A stretch of DNA of 64,000 nt from Hymenobacter mucosus (GCF_900188255.1 NZ_FZNS01000002.1:186001-250000); one strand, 5' to 3'; positions 17,752-26,281 are shown, numbered from the stretch's first letter. Numbers and translations: made by a program. Notes: a model not told the origin generated them from the letters alone.

Positions 17752-19227
17752 TTGGAGGCTATCTTGGCGAGCAATCTGCTGACGTTTGGTCGTTTCAAGA
17801 TAGCCCAGACCGGTGTATTCGGAATGCTCTAAGAATAGCAATGGGGCTGTTAGCAAGGGTTCGGGCCACGCAGCAACGGGCCGCTGCTGTTGTAGCGAAT
17901 CGAAACGGGCGATACCAGTTACGCGCCAGTAGCCATCGAGCAGCACGTAGCGAAAGCCTCGACGCCGCAAAGTAGCAAGTTGCTTCTCATCGGTAATAGC
18001 GAGTACAGTATCTGTTGCGGGCAAAAATGGGGCTAAACCTAGGCTCACAGTACTGGCAACTCGGCCGCCCCCATGGGCCTGCAACCAGGCCGCTACTTGA
18101 GGGTAGCGCGTAGGAGAGTAGTCGAAGATTTCTTGTTGCAATCGGTAAGTATTCCAGGCAATGGCCACGGCTACTACCGAGCCGAATGCCCAGCTGGGCA
18201 ACCGCCGAAGTCCCAGAAAGGCCAAGGTGTAGAACAAGGGATAGGCCCATAACAGCCCGCGGGGCGCTTTCAGCAGTAGCGACATACCCAGTACCAGGCA
18301 GGTAGCCCACACGGCTAAATACCCTTGGATAGGCAGCAGCGTACGCCATTTGGGCAGCCATCTTCGTAGCCCCAGCAATCCAAGCAGCAAGCCTGGCCAC
18401 AATGCTGGGGATTCGAAATCCTGAAGGTAGCGTGGATAATACAGCCCATCTAGGCGGAAAGTGGTAGCGCGGCCAGCAGCATTAGCCACATCAGGAAAAG
18501 CCACCTTATAATACACCGCGGGCCAAAGATACCAGGGCAAGCCAGCCAGCACCCCCACAATTCCTAGCACAATATAAGGTGCCAAGAGCAGCAAGGCTAT
18601 TCGGCCCAACGTGCCCGGATTCCACAGCAGACCATCGGCGTGCCATAGTTCTAGCACTACTAAAATCGGTATCGTCAGGATGAATTTATAGTTCAGGCAC
18701 AAGCCCGCTACCAGCCAACCCGTAGTGCGGAGTAATGCCTGCCGGGATGGGTGCTGAAGGCGACGGTAATGCGCCTGGACTAAGCCGGCGAAGCACAGTA
18801 AGCTGCCGCTACTCATGGTAAAGTCGCGGCCCGAGAAGGTCAGGAACACGGAAGTGCCCGTGAACACTGTGAGCAAGACCAACTGCCAACCTACTAGTCG
18901 AGCTTCCTGCGCCACGAAACGCATAAGCACCCCTAGAGCCGCTACTCCTAATAGGGCGTTCAGGTGCTGAAATACCTGAAAATTGGTGGTAATCCAGGCA
19001 ACCGGCGCGTATAGGAAGGAGAAGCCAGGGCTGCCATGATGAAACAAATGGCGCAAGTTGCCGTGGGCTATTTCCTGCACAATCTGCCAATTACGTACGG
19101 AGTCGTAGTCGGGTAGAGCTACGTATTGTAGTCCGTAGAGGCGCACTGCTGCCACAACCGCCAGTCCTAACAGTAGCCAGACAAGGTTGGGGGTAGAGGT
19201 AGGAATGTCGTTCTTCGTGGCTGCCAT
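17728..19227 (-). CDS. polytopic membrane protein, GT-C-type glycosyltransferase-like
   Basis: A 499-residue integral membrane protein with roughly a dozen hydrophobic segments, starting with LVWLLLGLAVVAAVRLYGL. Directly after the first helix is the loop ALPDYDSVRNWQIVQEIAHGN, whose acidic residue is placed as in GT-C enzymes of the dolichyl-phosphate mannosyltransferase (GT39/PMT_2) superfamily, and a soluble periplasmic tail of about 120 residues follows the last helix. These enzymes move sugars from polyprenyl-phosphate donors to lipids or proteins outside the membrane. I am fairly sure of the class but not the reaction. The ATG at 19227 is chosen over 19293, which only adds a charged stretch. 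It is divergent from dtd. Confidence 0.65.
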   Translation of the reverse strand: MAATKNDIPTSTPNLVWLLLGLAVVAAVRLYGLQYVALPDYDSVRNWQIVQEIAHGNLRHLFHHGSPGFSFLYAPVAWITTNFQVFQHLNALLGVAALGVLMRFVAQEARLVGWQLVLLTVFTGTSVFLTFSGRDFTMSSGSLLCFAGLVQAHYRRLQHPSRQALLRTTGWLVAGLCLNYKFILTIPILVVLELWHADGLLWNPGTLGRIALLLLAPYIVLGIVGVLAGLPWYLWPAVYYKVAFPDVANAAGRATTFRLDGLYYPRYLQDFESPALWPGLLLGLLGLRRWLPKWRTLLPIQGYLAVWATCLVLGMSLLLKAPRGLLWAYPLFYTLAFLGLRRLPSWAFGSVVAVAIAWNTYRLQQEIFDYSPTRYPQVAAWLQAHGGGRVASTVSLGLAPFLPATDTVLAITDEKQLATLRRRGFRYVLLDGYWRVTGIARFDSLQQQRPVAAWPEPLLTAPLLFLEHSEYTGLGYLETTKRQQIARQDSLQLRLFVLP

Positions 19228-19312
19228 GTGCGTTTCTCGCGTGCGGCGAAGGTCGGCATTCGCGCGTAAACCACTCTCTCCAATTCTTTTCACTTTCTAA
19301 CTCTTGCAGTTC

Positions 19313-19765
19313 ATGCGCACCGTAATTCAGCGGGTTCAGCAGGCGAGCGTCACGGTAGAAGGCCGCGTTACGGGCCACATCGGACCGGGTCTACTGGTGC
19401 TAGCGGGCTTTGCCCCAGACGATGATGGTCATAGCCTCGATTGGATGGCCCGTAAGCTAGTTCAGCTTCGCATCTTCTCCGACGAGGAAGGCAAAATGAA
19501 CCGTTCGGTGCAGGATGTGGGCGGGCAGGTACTCGTTGTCAGTCAGTTCACGTTGCTAGCTGATGCCCGCAAGGGCAACCGTCCTAGCTACGTAGGGGCT
19601 GCCCCGCCCCCCATTGCTATTCCACTTTACGAGCAGTTTGTACAACTGCTGCAAACGTTGCTCGGTCAGCCAGTGCCTACGGGAGAGTTCGGCGCCGATA
19701 TGCAAGTAGAACTACTCAACGACGGACCGGTTACCATTGTGCTCGACTCGCCGGGGAAGAGCTAG
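19313..19765 (+). CDS. dtd: D-aminoacyl-tRNA deacylase
   Basis: DTD removes D-amino acids (and glycine mischarged on tRNA-Ala) from tRNA. The 150-residue product from the ATG at 19313 has the exact family length and motifs: [17 protein letters not shown] at the start, the [17 protein letters not shown] block carrying the SQ(M/F)T motif, and the C-terminal [12 protein letters not shown] containing the Gly-cis-Pro chiral gate. The gene probably shares a transcript with the MazG-type gene 92 bases downstream, both being quality-control functions. Confidence 0.95.
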   Translation: MRTVIQRVQQASVTVEGRVTGHIGPGLLVLAGFAPDDDGHSLDWMARKLVQLRIFSDEEGKMNRSVQDVGGQVLVVSQFTLLADARKGNRPSYVGAAPPPIAIPLYEQFVQLLQTLLGQPVPTGEFGADMQVELLNDGPVTIVLDSPGKS

Positions 19766-19857
19766 CACAACTGGTAGCAGTACAGTTGCTAGGCACCCTG
19801 CCAAGTGTACTATTCAGCATTGCAACTAGGTCCATCGCCTTTTCCCATTTCTCAACC

Positions 19858-20184
19858 ATGACAATTGAAGAAGCCCAGCAGACCGTAGATCAGTGGATTC
19901 AGACTACTGGCGTACGTTATTTCAATGAACTCACGAATATGGCCATGCTCACCGAGGAGGTAGGAGAAGTGGCCCGCATTATTGCCCGACAGTATGGCGA
20001 ACAGTCTTTTAAGCAGTCAGATAAAGACAAGGTGTTGGCCGATGAGCTAGCGGATGTGTTGTTCGTGGTAATCTGCTTAGCGAATCAAACTGGGATAGAC
20101 CTAACGCAGGCCCTCCAGCGCAACTTGGCTAAGAAAACCCAGCGCGACGCAGACCGCCACCACAACAATCCCAAGCTGCACTAA
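19858..20184 (+). CDS. MazG-type nucleotide pyrophosphohydrolase
   Basis: A 108-residue all-helical NTP pyrophosphohydrolase. The metal-binding pattern is present as LTEEVGEVARIIAR (ExxE) followed after a short spacer by DELADVLFVVICLAN (ExxD). Such single-domain MazG proteins hydrolyse non-canonical or excess NTPs to NMP and pyrophosphate. The ATG at 19858 is used; the reading from 19786 would add an unlikely N-terminus. It follows dtd and converges on the comB-like gene with only 15 bases between them and no terminator. Confidence 0.88.
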   Translation: MTIEEAQQTVDQWIQTTGVRYFNELTNMAMLTEEVGEVARIIARQYGEQSFKQSDKDKVLADELADVLFVVICLANQTGIDLTQALQRNLAKKTQRDADRHHNNPKLH

Positions 20185-20199
20185 CACTCGCAGTATGGG

Positions 20200-20916
20200 C
20201 TACTGAGCCACGATAATTTTGCCGTTCCGAAACACGGGCACTAAGTCATATACGTCTTGGCGCACGCAGAATTCCATGTCCTTGTGCGCTTCCAAATGGT
20301 TAAGTCGGCGCACGTGCGCCGACTTGAGCAGGTAGCCAGCAACGTTGGATGAGGCGGCCTGCCACAAGTCAAGGGCCGCAAGGGTTGCATCGGAACTGGT
20401 CGTGTCGAAACCAGGGGCCAAGCGAGCAGCCAAGGCCCCACCAAAGAGGGTATCCTCCAAGCAAAACATGCCCTTCCACCCGGCGCATACTACCACCACG
20501 TCGCGCTGCTGCTGGCGCAAGAACTCAGCTACGGCCCCTAGGTTGAGGAAAGCGCCCACTACTACGTGTTCCGCTGCCGCCGACAGGTGCAGAGCACGAG
20601 TACCGTTGGTAGTAGTAATTGCCACGGCCCGCCCCCGCACGGGCACTACCCCATCTAGGTAGCCGAATGGTGAGTTGCCAAGATCCACGCCATCGGCCTG
20701 CACGCCGTCGCGCTCTGCAGCAGTAAGGTAGCCCTCGGCGGCCATAGCCCGGCAGGGGTCCAGTTCACTGTGCGGCACTAGGTAAGTAACACCCTGCGCC
20801 AGCGCCGTTACCATAGACGACGTAGCTCGCAGAATATCTACTACCACTGCCACGCGGCCCTGGAGGTTATATAGTGGAAGCAGTTCGGGGGAAAAACAAA
20901 TATCAACGGAAGGCAT
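20200..20916 (-). CDS. 2-phosphosulfolactate phosphatase family protein (ComB-like)
   Basis: The 238-residue product matches the ComB family, which hydrolyses 2-phospho-3-sulfolactate to sulfolactate with Mg2+. Family blocks are VVVDILRATSSMVTAL, DLGNSPFGY, the phosphate-site ITTTNGTRALH, VVCAGWKGMFCLEDTLFGGAL and the C-terminal DVYDLVPVFRNGKI. In methanogens this is a coenzyme M step, but no other coenzyme M genes are present here, and the role in aerobic Bacteroidota is not settled; a link to sulfonate metabolism is plausible. It lies downstream of gcvT on the same strand, with 144 bases between them. Confidence 0.88.
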   Translation of the reverse strand: MPSVDICFSPELLPLYNLQGRVAVVVDILRATSSMVTALAQGVTYLVPHSELDPCRAMAAEGYLTAAERDGVQADGVDLGNSPFGYLDGVVPVRGRAVAITTTNGTRALHLSAAAEHVVVGAFLNLGAVAEFLRQQQRDVVVVCAGWKGMFCLEDTLFGGALAARLAPGFDTTSSDATLAALDLWQAASSNVAGYLLKSAHVRRLNHLEAHKDMEFCVRQDVYDLVPVFRNGKIIVAQ

Positions 20917-21060
20917 GCAAACGGGGCTATTTCAGTTCAAGCAAAACGTGGTGCTGCCCTTGCAGAAGCAGCCGGCGGGCGAGTAGCAGTGCTACCCAAC
21001 GGCGCGAGCAAGTGCTTCCACAAGGGCAGACTGTTTCTTTTAGGAGGATCTATTTACTAC

Positions 21061-22167
21061 TTATGCTTCCTCCGTTCCGGGTACGAAAGGTAACTTCACG
21101 ATGGTAGCAGGCAAGTTTTTACCCCGCACCTGCACGAAAATTTTGCTACCAGGCGTGCTTAGCGCAGTTTCTACATAGCCCAACCCAATACCCTTGCTTA
21201 GGCTCGGCGACTGAGTGCCGCTGGTTACTTCCCCGATAACCTCACCCGCTTCGTTTACCAAGGGGTAGTGACTGCGGGGGATGCCTGCGCCGTCCATGAG
21301 GAAGCCCACAAGCTTGCGCTCCACCCCAGTTTCTTTCTGTTGCTTAAGGTTGGCCGCGTTGGTAAACTCCTTTGTGAATTTAGTAATCCACCCCAAACCA
21401 GCTTCCAAGGGTGATGTCTCGTCGGTAATGTCGTTGCCATAGAGGCAGTAGCCCATTTCCAGGCGTAGCGTGTCGCGGGCACCTAGGCCAATGGGTTTTA
21501 ACCCGAACGGCCGGCCGGCTTCCATTACTTTAGCCCATACTTGTTGGGCATATTCGTTGGGCACGTACAACTCAAACCCACCGGCACCAGTGTAGCCCGT
21601 GGCCGAGATGATAACATTGGGAGCACCAGCAAAGGTACCTTGCACGAAGGAGTAGTACGGAATGCTGCTTAAGTCAGCATCGGTGAGGCCTTGCAGGGCT
21701 TGCACTGCTTTGGGCCCTTGCACGGCAAACAGGCTGATGGTGTCAGACACGTTTTCCAGCTCTGCCCCTTCGGTGTTGTGCTGCTGAATCCAGTTCCAGT
21801 CTTTCTCAATGTTAGACGCGTTTACTACCAGCAGGTAGTCTTCCTCGGCCAGCTTGTATACCAGCAGGTCGTCTACGATGCCGCCATCAGTGTTGGGCAG
21901 GCAAGAATACTGGGCCTTACCGGGCTGAAGCTTGCTGGCGTCGTTGCTGGTCACGCGCTGAATCAGGTCGAGTGCCTGGGGGCCGCGGGCCCGGAACTCG
22001 CCCATGTGCGACACGTCGAAGATGCCTACTGCCCGCCGCACCGTGTGGTGCTCATCGAGGTCGGAGGAATAGCGCACGGGCATATTATAGCCAGCAAATG
22101 GCACCATTTTAGCGCCGAGTTGCTGGTGCACATCATTCAGCGGGACGGTTTTGAGGTCTTCAGCCAT
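21061..22167 (-). CDS. gcvT: aminomethyltransferase, glycine cleavage system T protein
   Basis: GcvT releases ammonia from the aminomethyl-lipoyl H protein and transfers the methylene to tetrahydrofolate. The 368-residue product (E. coli 364) has the family blocks [65 protein letters not shown], the folate-site [18 protein letters not shown], and [19 protein letters not shown] with the catalytic Asp nearby. The C-terminal domain has [21 protein letters not shown]. gcvH and gcvP are not in the window. A promoter match lies just upstream, but no glycine riboswitch was recognised. Confidence 0.96.
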   Translation of the reverse strand: MAEDLKTVPLNDVHQQLGAKMVPFAGYNMPVRYSSDLDEHHTVRRAVGIFDVSHMGEFRARGPQALDLIQRVTSNDASKLQPGKAQYSCLPNTDGGIVDDLLVYKLAEEDYLLVVNASNIEKDWNWIQQHNTEGAELENVSDTISLFAVQGPKAVQALQGLTDADLSSIPYYSFVQGTFAGAPNVIISATGYTGAGGFELYVPNEYAQQVWAKVMEAGRPFGLKPIGLGARDTLRLEMGYCLYGNDITDETSPLEAGLGWITKFTKEFTNAANLKQQKETGVERKLVGFLMDGAGIPRSHYPLVNEAGEVIGEVTSGTQSPSLSKGIGLGYVETALSTPGSKIFVQVRGKNLPATIVKLPFVPGTEEA

Positions 22168-22273
22168 CAGAAGAAAGGAGGGTGGTAGTAAGAAAGAAGA
22201 AGTCCAGCTACTGTTGCGCTTGGCGTGGCCGCGTGTGCAGAAGCTTTTTAGTCTGGTGCCATACTTGGCCGGG

Positions 22274-22303
22274 CGAAATTAGCCAATTACTAGCGTGCCG
22301 CAA
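22274..22303 (-). promoter_or_regulatory. candidate promoter of gcvT
   Basis: On the minus strand TTG (22301-22303), 19 bp, TAATTTCG (22274-22281) matches the Bacteroidota consensus except for one base in the -7 box. It lies about 105 bases upstream of the gcvT start. Confidence 0.5.
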
Positions 22304-22442
22304 CCTACTAGCATCCTGTTATCTTTGTTAGTCCCTAGTACGTAAGAAGCCAGTATCTGCTTTTGGCAAAAGGCATTTGCCAACCTGGGATTCACGCGCT
22401 GCTGATAACGCTGGGTGTTGCTCTACCCTTGCTCCCCCCCTC

Positions 22443-22808
22443 ATGAATGACGAACTGAAACAGGAGTTTGACTCAGCCTTAGTTAAGCACCTGCATTTTA
22501 AATCTAAGCTTCGCTCCTTCCTCTACGGTAGCGGTACTAGCGAAGAGCCCATCCGGGACCCTCGCGCCTGCTCTTTCGGCCGCTGGATTTTGGAGCGCGC
22601 CTTGCCCGATTACCGTCATTTGCCCGAAACTCAGCAACTAGACCGCGTGCACTTACAGATTCATCAGGCTGCCAACCGTCTGATGGATCTTCACAAACGG
22701 GGCCAAGCCGACGCTGCTATCGACGGCCTGGCTGAAGTTAACCAGCTGGCCGACCAAGTGACCCGCTTGCTGCGGACCATGGAAGCGAAGCTTCGGGCTG
22801 ACTTGTAG
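22443..22808 (+). CDS. stand-alone CZB-domain protein (zinc/HOCl sensor type)
   Basis: A 121-residue cytoplasmic protein that is essentially one chemoreceptor zinc-binding (CZB) domain. The expected ligands are visible: a first His in KHLHFKSKL, the Cys in RACSFGRWI, and the paired His in DRVHLQIHQAANRL. CZB domains bind zinc through three His and one Cys and are known to sense zinc or hypochlorous acid in chemoreceptors and diguanylate cyclases; free-standing ones are less well studied. It leads an operon: 43 bases later comes the histidine kinase, then the receiver protein. The ATG at 22443 is chosen because upstream residues lack family similarity. A TATCTTTG box is at 22320-22327. Confidence 0.8.
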   Translation: MNDELKQEFDSALVKHLHFKSKLRSFLYGSGTSEEPIRDPRACSFGRWILERALPDYRHLPETQQLDRVHLQIHQAANRLMDLHKRGQADAAIDGLAEVNQLADQVTRLLRTMEAKLRADL

Positions 22809-22851
22809 GCTGGTCGCCGCTTACCCAACTAAGTAGCTTTGCTCGCCCTGC

Positions 22852-24411
22852 ATGAAGCTTAAACTTTCTACCAAACTCTTTGCTGGCTTCGTTGCCATTT
22901 CCATTCTATTCGCGGCGGTAGTGCTCATCAACTACCAGCTTTCGCGCAAAGTGCTGCGCAACTCTCAGCGGGTAGAACGCTCTCAGCGCATTACTGGGGA
23001 GGCTACCACCTTGCTACGCAATATCATTGACATGGAGACCGGTTTTCGGGGTTACCTACTCATTGGAAATGAAATTCTGCTGGAGAACTATTACGAGGGC
23101 GAGCGAAACCTACTCGGCCGCTTTGCTCAGTTGCGCAACGAACTGACGGTAGGCTCAGAACAGTACGAGCGCATTTTGCGCGCTCAACGCTTATTTCAGC
23201 AGTGGACTGCCTACTCGCACTTGCTCATCAGCGAGAAGCGGGAGGCCCGGCGGCGCGACCCCAACCAAATAGCGCTAGAGGGACTGGAGCACCGTGGCCT
23301 TACCACCGACCTTACAGGCAAGCTGCTCATGGATCAGATTCGGGTGGTGTTTAATGCCTTTGAGCGCGACGAAACCACCTCCCGGCTTGGACAACGAGGC
23401 AAGCTCCAAGCTAGCATCCGCGAAACCCGCATTTTGTCTATCAGCATTACCCTGGCTACTATTTTCCTGGGCTTGCTGTACGCCTCCTACCTCGTGCGGC
23501 AGATTTCTCAGCGCATTGGAGGAATGGTAACCCTCTCGCGCCGAATTGCCGATGGCGACTACACCACCGTGCACGACCCGGAGCAGGACGAGATGACCGA
23601 GCTAACCGACTCACTGAATGTGATGTCGAATACTATTAACAGCAACATCACGCAGCTGGAGGGCCGCAACCAAGAGCTCGATCAGTTTGCCTACGTTGTA
23701 TCGCACGATCTGAAAGCCCCATTACGAGGTATTGAAACAGCGTCGCGTTGGATTGAGGAAGACATGGGCCAGGAGTTGCCTGAACACATCCGCGAGTTTT
23801 TGCTGTTGATGCGCACCCGCGTCCATCGTATGGAAAACCTGATTAGCGGCATCTTAGAGCTAGCGCGGGTAGGGCGCACGTCCCAGGCCGATGAGCGCGT
23901 GAACGTGCGAGAGTTGCTACAAGAAATCATTGATTCGCTGGCCCCACCCGAGGGATTCCGCATGGAGCTTCCCAGCTACTTACCTACTCTTACCACCAAC
24001 CGGGTACAGTTGCACCAAGTGTTCAGCAACCTTATCAGCAACGCGCTCAAGTATCACGACCATCCCGCCACTGGCACCATTCTTATTGGGTGCCGTGAAG
24101 AACGCACGCACTATACCTTCTCTGTGCGTGACAATGGCCCGGGCATCGCCCCAGAGTATCACGAGCGAATCTTTGTCATTTTCCAAACTCTTACGGAACG
24201 TGACACGCTGGAAAGCACCGGCGTGGGCCTCGCCATTGTGAAGAAAATTGTGGAACGCCAGGGCGGTACTATCCACGTAGAGTCGGCCGAAGGCCAGGGC
24301 GCCAACTTTCTGTTTACCTGGTCTAAAGAGCGCCAGCGGCGGCAGGAAGCGCGTGGCATTGAGGCAAAAGCGGCGGGTAATGCAGCCACTACCGCCTCAA
24401 CTCACGTATAG
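22852..24411 (+). CDS. CHASE3-HAMP sensor histidine kinase
   Basis: A 519-residue membrane kinase. Order of domains: TM1 (FAGFVAISILFAAVVLINY, about 10-28); an extracytoplasmic CHASE3 domain (ITGEATTLLRNIIDMETGFRG, about 46-70, then a helical bundle); TM2 (ILSISITLATIFLGLLYASYL, about 195-215); HAMP (ISQRIGGMVTLSRRIADGDY); DHp with the phospho-accepting His in YVVSHDLKAPLRGIE (about residue 285); and HATPase with N box NLISNALKYHD, G1 DNGPGI and G2 STGVGLAIVKKI. The kinase resembles the phytochrome-like bacterial class that signals to single-domain receivers, and exactly such a receiver follows 41 bases downstream. The extracytoplasmic signal is unknown. Confidence 0.93.
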   Translation: MKLKLSTKLFAGFVAISILFAAVVLINYQLSRKVLRNSQRVERSQRITGEATTLLRNIIDMETGFRGYLLIGNEILLENYYEGERNLLGRFAQLRNELTVGSEQYERILRAQRLFQQWTAYSHLLISEKREARRRDPNQIALEGLEHRGLTTDLTGKLLMDQIRVVFNAFERDETTSRLGQRGKLQASIRETRILSISITLATIFLGLLYASYLVRQISQRIGGMVTLSRRIADGDYTTVHDPEQDEMTELTDSLNVMSNTINSNITQLEGRNQELDQFAYVVSHDLKAPLRGIETASRWIEEDMGQELPEHIREFLLLMRTRVHRMENLISGILELARVGRTSQADERVNVRELLQEIIDSLAPPEGFRMELPSYLPTLTTNRVQLHQVFSNLISNALKYHDHPATGTILIGCREERTHYTFSVRDNGPGIAPEYHERIFVIFQTLTERDTLESTGVGLAIVKKIVERQGGTIHVESAEGQGANFLFTWSKERQRRQEARGIEAKAAGNAATTASTHV

Positions 24412-24452
24412 CCCCCAGGCCTCTCGCCGTACTGTTTGTTTTTTCGCTCCTT

Positions 24453-24896
24453 ATGACCACCACCGATTCTCAAGCCACCATTCTGCTAGTTGAAGACGAC
24501 CAGATGGACGTGATGAACGTGCAACGCGAGTTGCGCAAGCATAATGTGAATGTACCTCTGCATGTGGCTCGCAATGGCCGAGAGGCACTGAACATGCTTC
24601 GGGGCGAGAATGGCCAGGCGAAAATACCCATGCCGAACGTCATCATGCTCGACATTAACATGCCCCGCATGAATGGCTTGGAACTGCTCGAGATTCTCCG
24701 GGCCGACCCTGAGTTTGTAGACCTGAATGTATTTATTACCACTACTTCCGACCTCGAATCTGACCGTCTGAAGGCGCAGGACTTGGCAGTTAGCGGATAC
24801 ATCATCAAACCCCTAAGCTTTGACAGCTTTGGGGAAGGCGGCACTACCGTTGATGGGTTTAGCTTATTCTTGGACCTGTTGCGCTTAAAGGATTAG
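24453..24896 (+). CDS. single-domain response regulator (Rcp1-like)
   Basis: A 147-residue CheY-like receiver without an output domain. The acidic pocket is VEDDQ, the phospho-acceptor is the Asp in VIMLDINMPRMNG (about residue 66), the switch Thr is in VFITTTSDLESD and the conserved Lys is in YIIKPLSF. The loop RGENGQAKIPMPN before the acceptor strand is typical of the Rcp1 family, which partners phytochrome-type kinases. It is the likely phosphate receiver of the kinase just upstream and may act by protein-protein contact, perhaps with the CZB protein of the same operon (inference). Confidence 0.92.
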   Translation: MTTTDSQATILLVEDDQMDVMNVQRELRKHNVNVPLHVARNGREALNMLRGENGQAKIPMPNVIMLDINMPRMNGLELLEILRADPEFVDLNVFITTTSDLESDRLKAQDLAVSGYIIKPLSFDSFGEGGTTVDGFSLFLDLLRLKD

Positions 24897-24924
24897 CACA
24901 CAAGGTAGTTCACCTCTATCGTGT

Positions 24925-24977
24925 AGCCCGGCAGCATCTCATCCACTACAAAAAGGGAGGCGCTACCGGGCTTTTTC
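24925..24977. terminator. terminator with an unusually long loop
   Basis: AGCCCGGCAGC pairs with GCTACCGGGCT (one mismatch) across a 26-base loop and is followed by TTTTT. It lies between the converging response regulator and rnhB genes. Confidence 0.65.
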
Positions 24978-24994
24978 CGTTCAATAGGCTACCC

Positions 24995-25570
24995 TTAGAG
25001 CAGCCGAAAGCCCATCCGATGGTGCTCCGTGGGGCCATGGTCACGGATGCCGGCTCGGTGCACAGCAGTAGGGTAGCCCGCATTTTGCTCCCATCCGTAA
25101 TGCGGGTAAAGCTGGGCTAACTCCCGCATTCGGTCGTCGCGGAAGGTTTTGGCCAAAACGGAAGCGGCAGCAATGTTCCGGTAGATGCCGTCGCCCCCGA
25201 TAATGCAAGTGTGTGGTAGTGTTGGGTGAGGCCGAAACCGGTTGCCATCGACTGCCAAGTGGGTTGGTATCACATTTAGGGCGGCTACTGCCCGGTGCAT
25301 AGCTAGGTAACTAGCCTGGGCAATGTTGATGCTCGCAATTTCCTCCGGCGACGCTTCTGCTACGGCCCAAGCAATAGCTTCCCGGCATATCTCCACGCGC
25401 AGCAGTTCCCGCCGACGAGCCGTCATCTGTTTAGAATCATTGAGAAAAGGCGGAGCAAAATCGGGAGGCAGCACCACGGCCGCCGCAAACACGGGCCCGG
25501 CAAGGCAGCCCCGGCCGGCTTCGTCAAGACCAGCTTCGAGTGGCTGGCTAGTATGAGAGGCAAGTAACAT
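24995..25570 (-). CDS. rnhB: ribonuclease HII
   Basis: RNase HII cuts the RNA strand of RNA-DNA hybrids and removes single ribonucleotides from DNA. The 191-residue protein has the catalytic carboxylates in GLDEAGRGCLAGP (Asp, Glu), HLAVDGNRF (Asp) and the block AASVLAKTFRDDRM carrying the fourth acid, plus the C-terminal GYPTAVHRAGIRDHGPTEHHR. The ATG at 25570 is preferred over 25609, since family homology begins shortly after. Length fits the family (about 200). It is monocistronic. Confidence 0.94.
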   Translation of the reverse strand: MLLASHTSQPLEAGLDEAGRGCLAGPVFAAAVVLPPDFAPPFLNDSKQMTARRRELLRVEICREAIAWAVAEASPEEIASINIAQASYLAMHRAVAALNVIPTHLAVDGNRFRPHPTLPHTCIIGGDGIYRNIAAASVLAKTFRDDRMRELAQLYPHYGWEQNAGYPTAVHRAGIRDHGPTEHHRMGFRLL

Positions 25571-25687
25571 AGGAGCAAAAGTACCACTCCCACGCGTGGC
25601 GTTACACAACGAGGATTACCCTTTGCCTTGGTAATTCATTTTGCTATGGCAATCTTCTATTGCACTCATTAGTATTCTACTGCACGC

Positions 25688-25730
25688 AAAACGGCCTCCC
25701 CGGTAGCCGTAGCGCCCGGAGAGGCCGTTT
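25688..25730 (-). terminator. terminator downstream of the small disordered-protein gene
   Basis: AAACGGCCTC and its complement, with matching CCGG/CCCGG inner bases, form a stem; reading the minus strand it is followed by TTTTGC. It ends the transcript of the gene at 25756-25998. Confidence 0.6.
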
Positions 25731-25755
25731 CTGGAAGGTAATCTAAACTACATTT

Positions 25756-25998
25756 CTAGTGGCGACCAGCTGTAGAGCCGGTTTCGGTAGTACCCGATTC
25801 ACCACGACGGGTGCCTTGCTTGTCGCGGGGTCCTTCATCAAGGGCCTCGTCTTCATCGTTGGTAGTATATACGTTGGTGGTAGGACCTAGGCCACCCGTT
25901 TGCTGTGCTAGTTCGGATTCGGCTTGAGCGTGCTTGAGATTGAACAGCGGGTCACCGGGCTGAGGCTGGGCGTTTTGGTTTTTGGGCTGCTGAGCCAT
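25756..25998 (-). CDS. small disordered hydrophilic protein of unknown function
   Basis: An 80-residue product without signal peptide or hydrophobic core, rich in Gln, Asn, Gly, Thr and charged residues (MAQQPKNQNAQPQPGDPLF at the start, DEDEALDEGPRDKQGTRRGE near the end). It is probably intrinsically disordered; no family is recognised. The ATG at 25998 is preferred to 26007. No promoter box is seen in the 120 bases directly upstream, while a structured RNA with its own promoter and terminator lies 125-270 bases upstream on the same strand, so expression may depend on read-through from it. Confidence 0.5.
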   Translation of the reverse strand: MAQQPKNQNAQPQPGDPLFNLKHAQAESELAQQTGGLGPTTNVYTTNDEDEALDEGPRDKQGTRRGESGTTETGSTAGRH

Positions 25999-26120
25999 AG
26001 AAAACACGGCACCGACCGGAATGTGAACGGCCGATTACTTTATGGTACGCAGGCCATAGCTGAGAGGTTGAGAAGGACGCCTTACAGGATTTTGGGCGGT
26101 ATTACTTACCATCCCGGGGT

Positions 26121-26268
26121 AAAAAAGAAAAGCCGCTACCAAAGGTAGCGGCCATTTCGGCGTGTTACTGCCGGCAAAATCATTCATCCACCCTACTCCT
26201 TTTGCCGTCAGCAACACAACGCGGAAAAGCCTTCCTTTCCATAAACTCTTCTCGCGTTGATTACTTAT
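26121..26268 (-). ncRNA. candidate structured small RNA or leader attenuator
   Basis: No plausible gene fills this minus-strand interval, yet it has three RNA-like parts. First, a stem CAACGCG/CGCGTTG (26217-26223 with 26253-26259). Second, a long stem of nine plus eight base pairs with one mismatch (26162-26179 with 26200-26217) and a 20-base loop; one pair is a G-U wobble on the minus strand but an A-C clash on the plus strand, which points to minus-strand transcription. Third, a GCCGCTACC/GGTAGCGGC terminator hairpin followed by TTTTCTTTTTT. A TACATTTG promoter box at 26274-26281 precedes it. It could be a free ~150-nt RNA or an attenuator for the gene at 25756-25998. No Rfam family is recognised by eye. 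Confidence 0.5.
26131..26152 (-). terminator. terminator of the candidate structured RNA
   Basis: A perfect nine-base-pair GC-rich stem with a three-base loop; on the minus strand it is followed by TTTTCTTTTTT. No coding gene lies immediately upstream on this strand. Confidence 0.75.
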
Positions 26269-26273
26269 TAAGA

Positions 26274-26281
26274 CAAATGTA
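26274..26281 (-). promoter_or_regulatory. -7 box of the candidate structured RNA
   Basis: TACATTTG on the minus strand matches TAnnTTTG exactly and is placed for transcription start near 26267. No TTG is found at the usual distance upstream. Confidence 0.45.

Noticed and set aside
21691..22188. A 165-codon ORF antisense to gcvT
   Set aside because: Antisense shadow of a strongly conserved gene, with no promoter or recognisable motif.
22168..22442. Glycine riboswitch in front of gcvT
   Set aside because: The region does not show the tandem aptamer pattern; only a promoter-like element was found.
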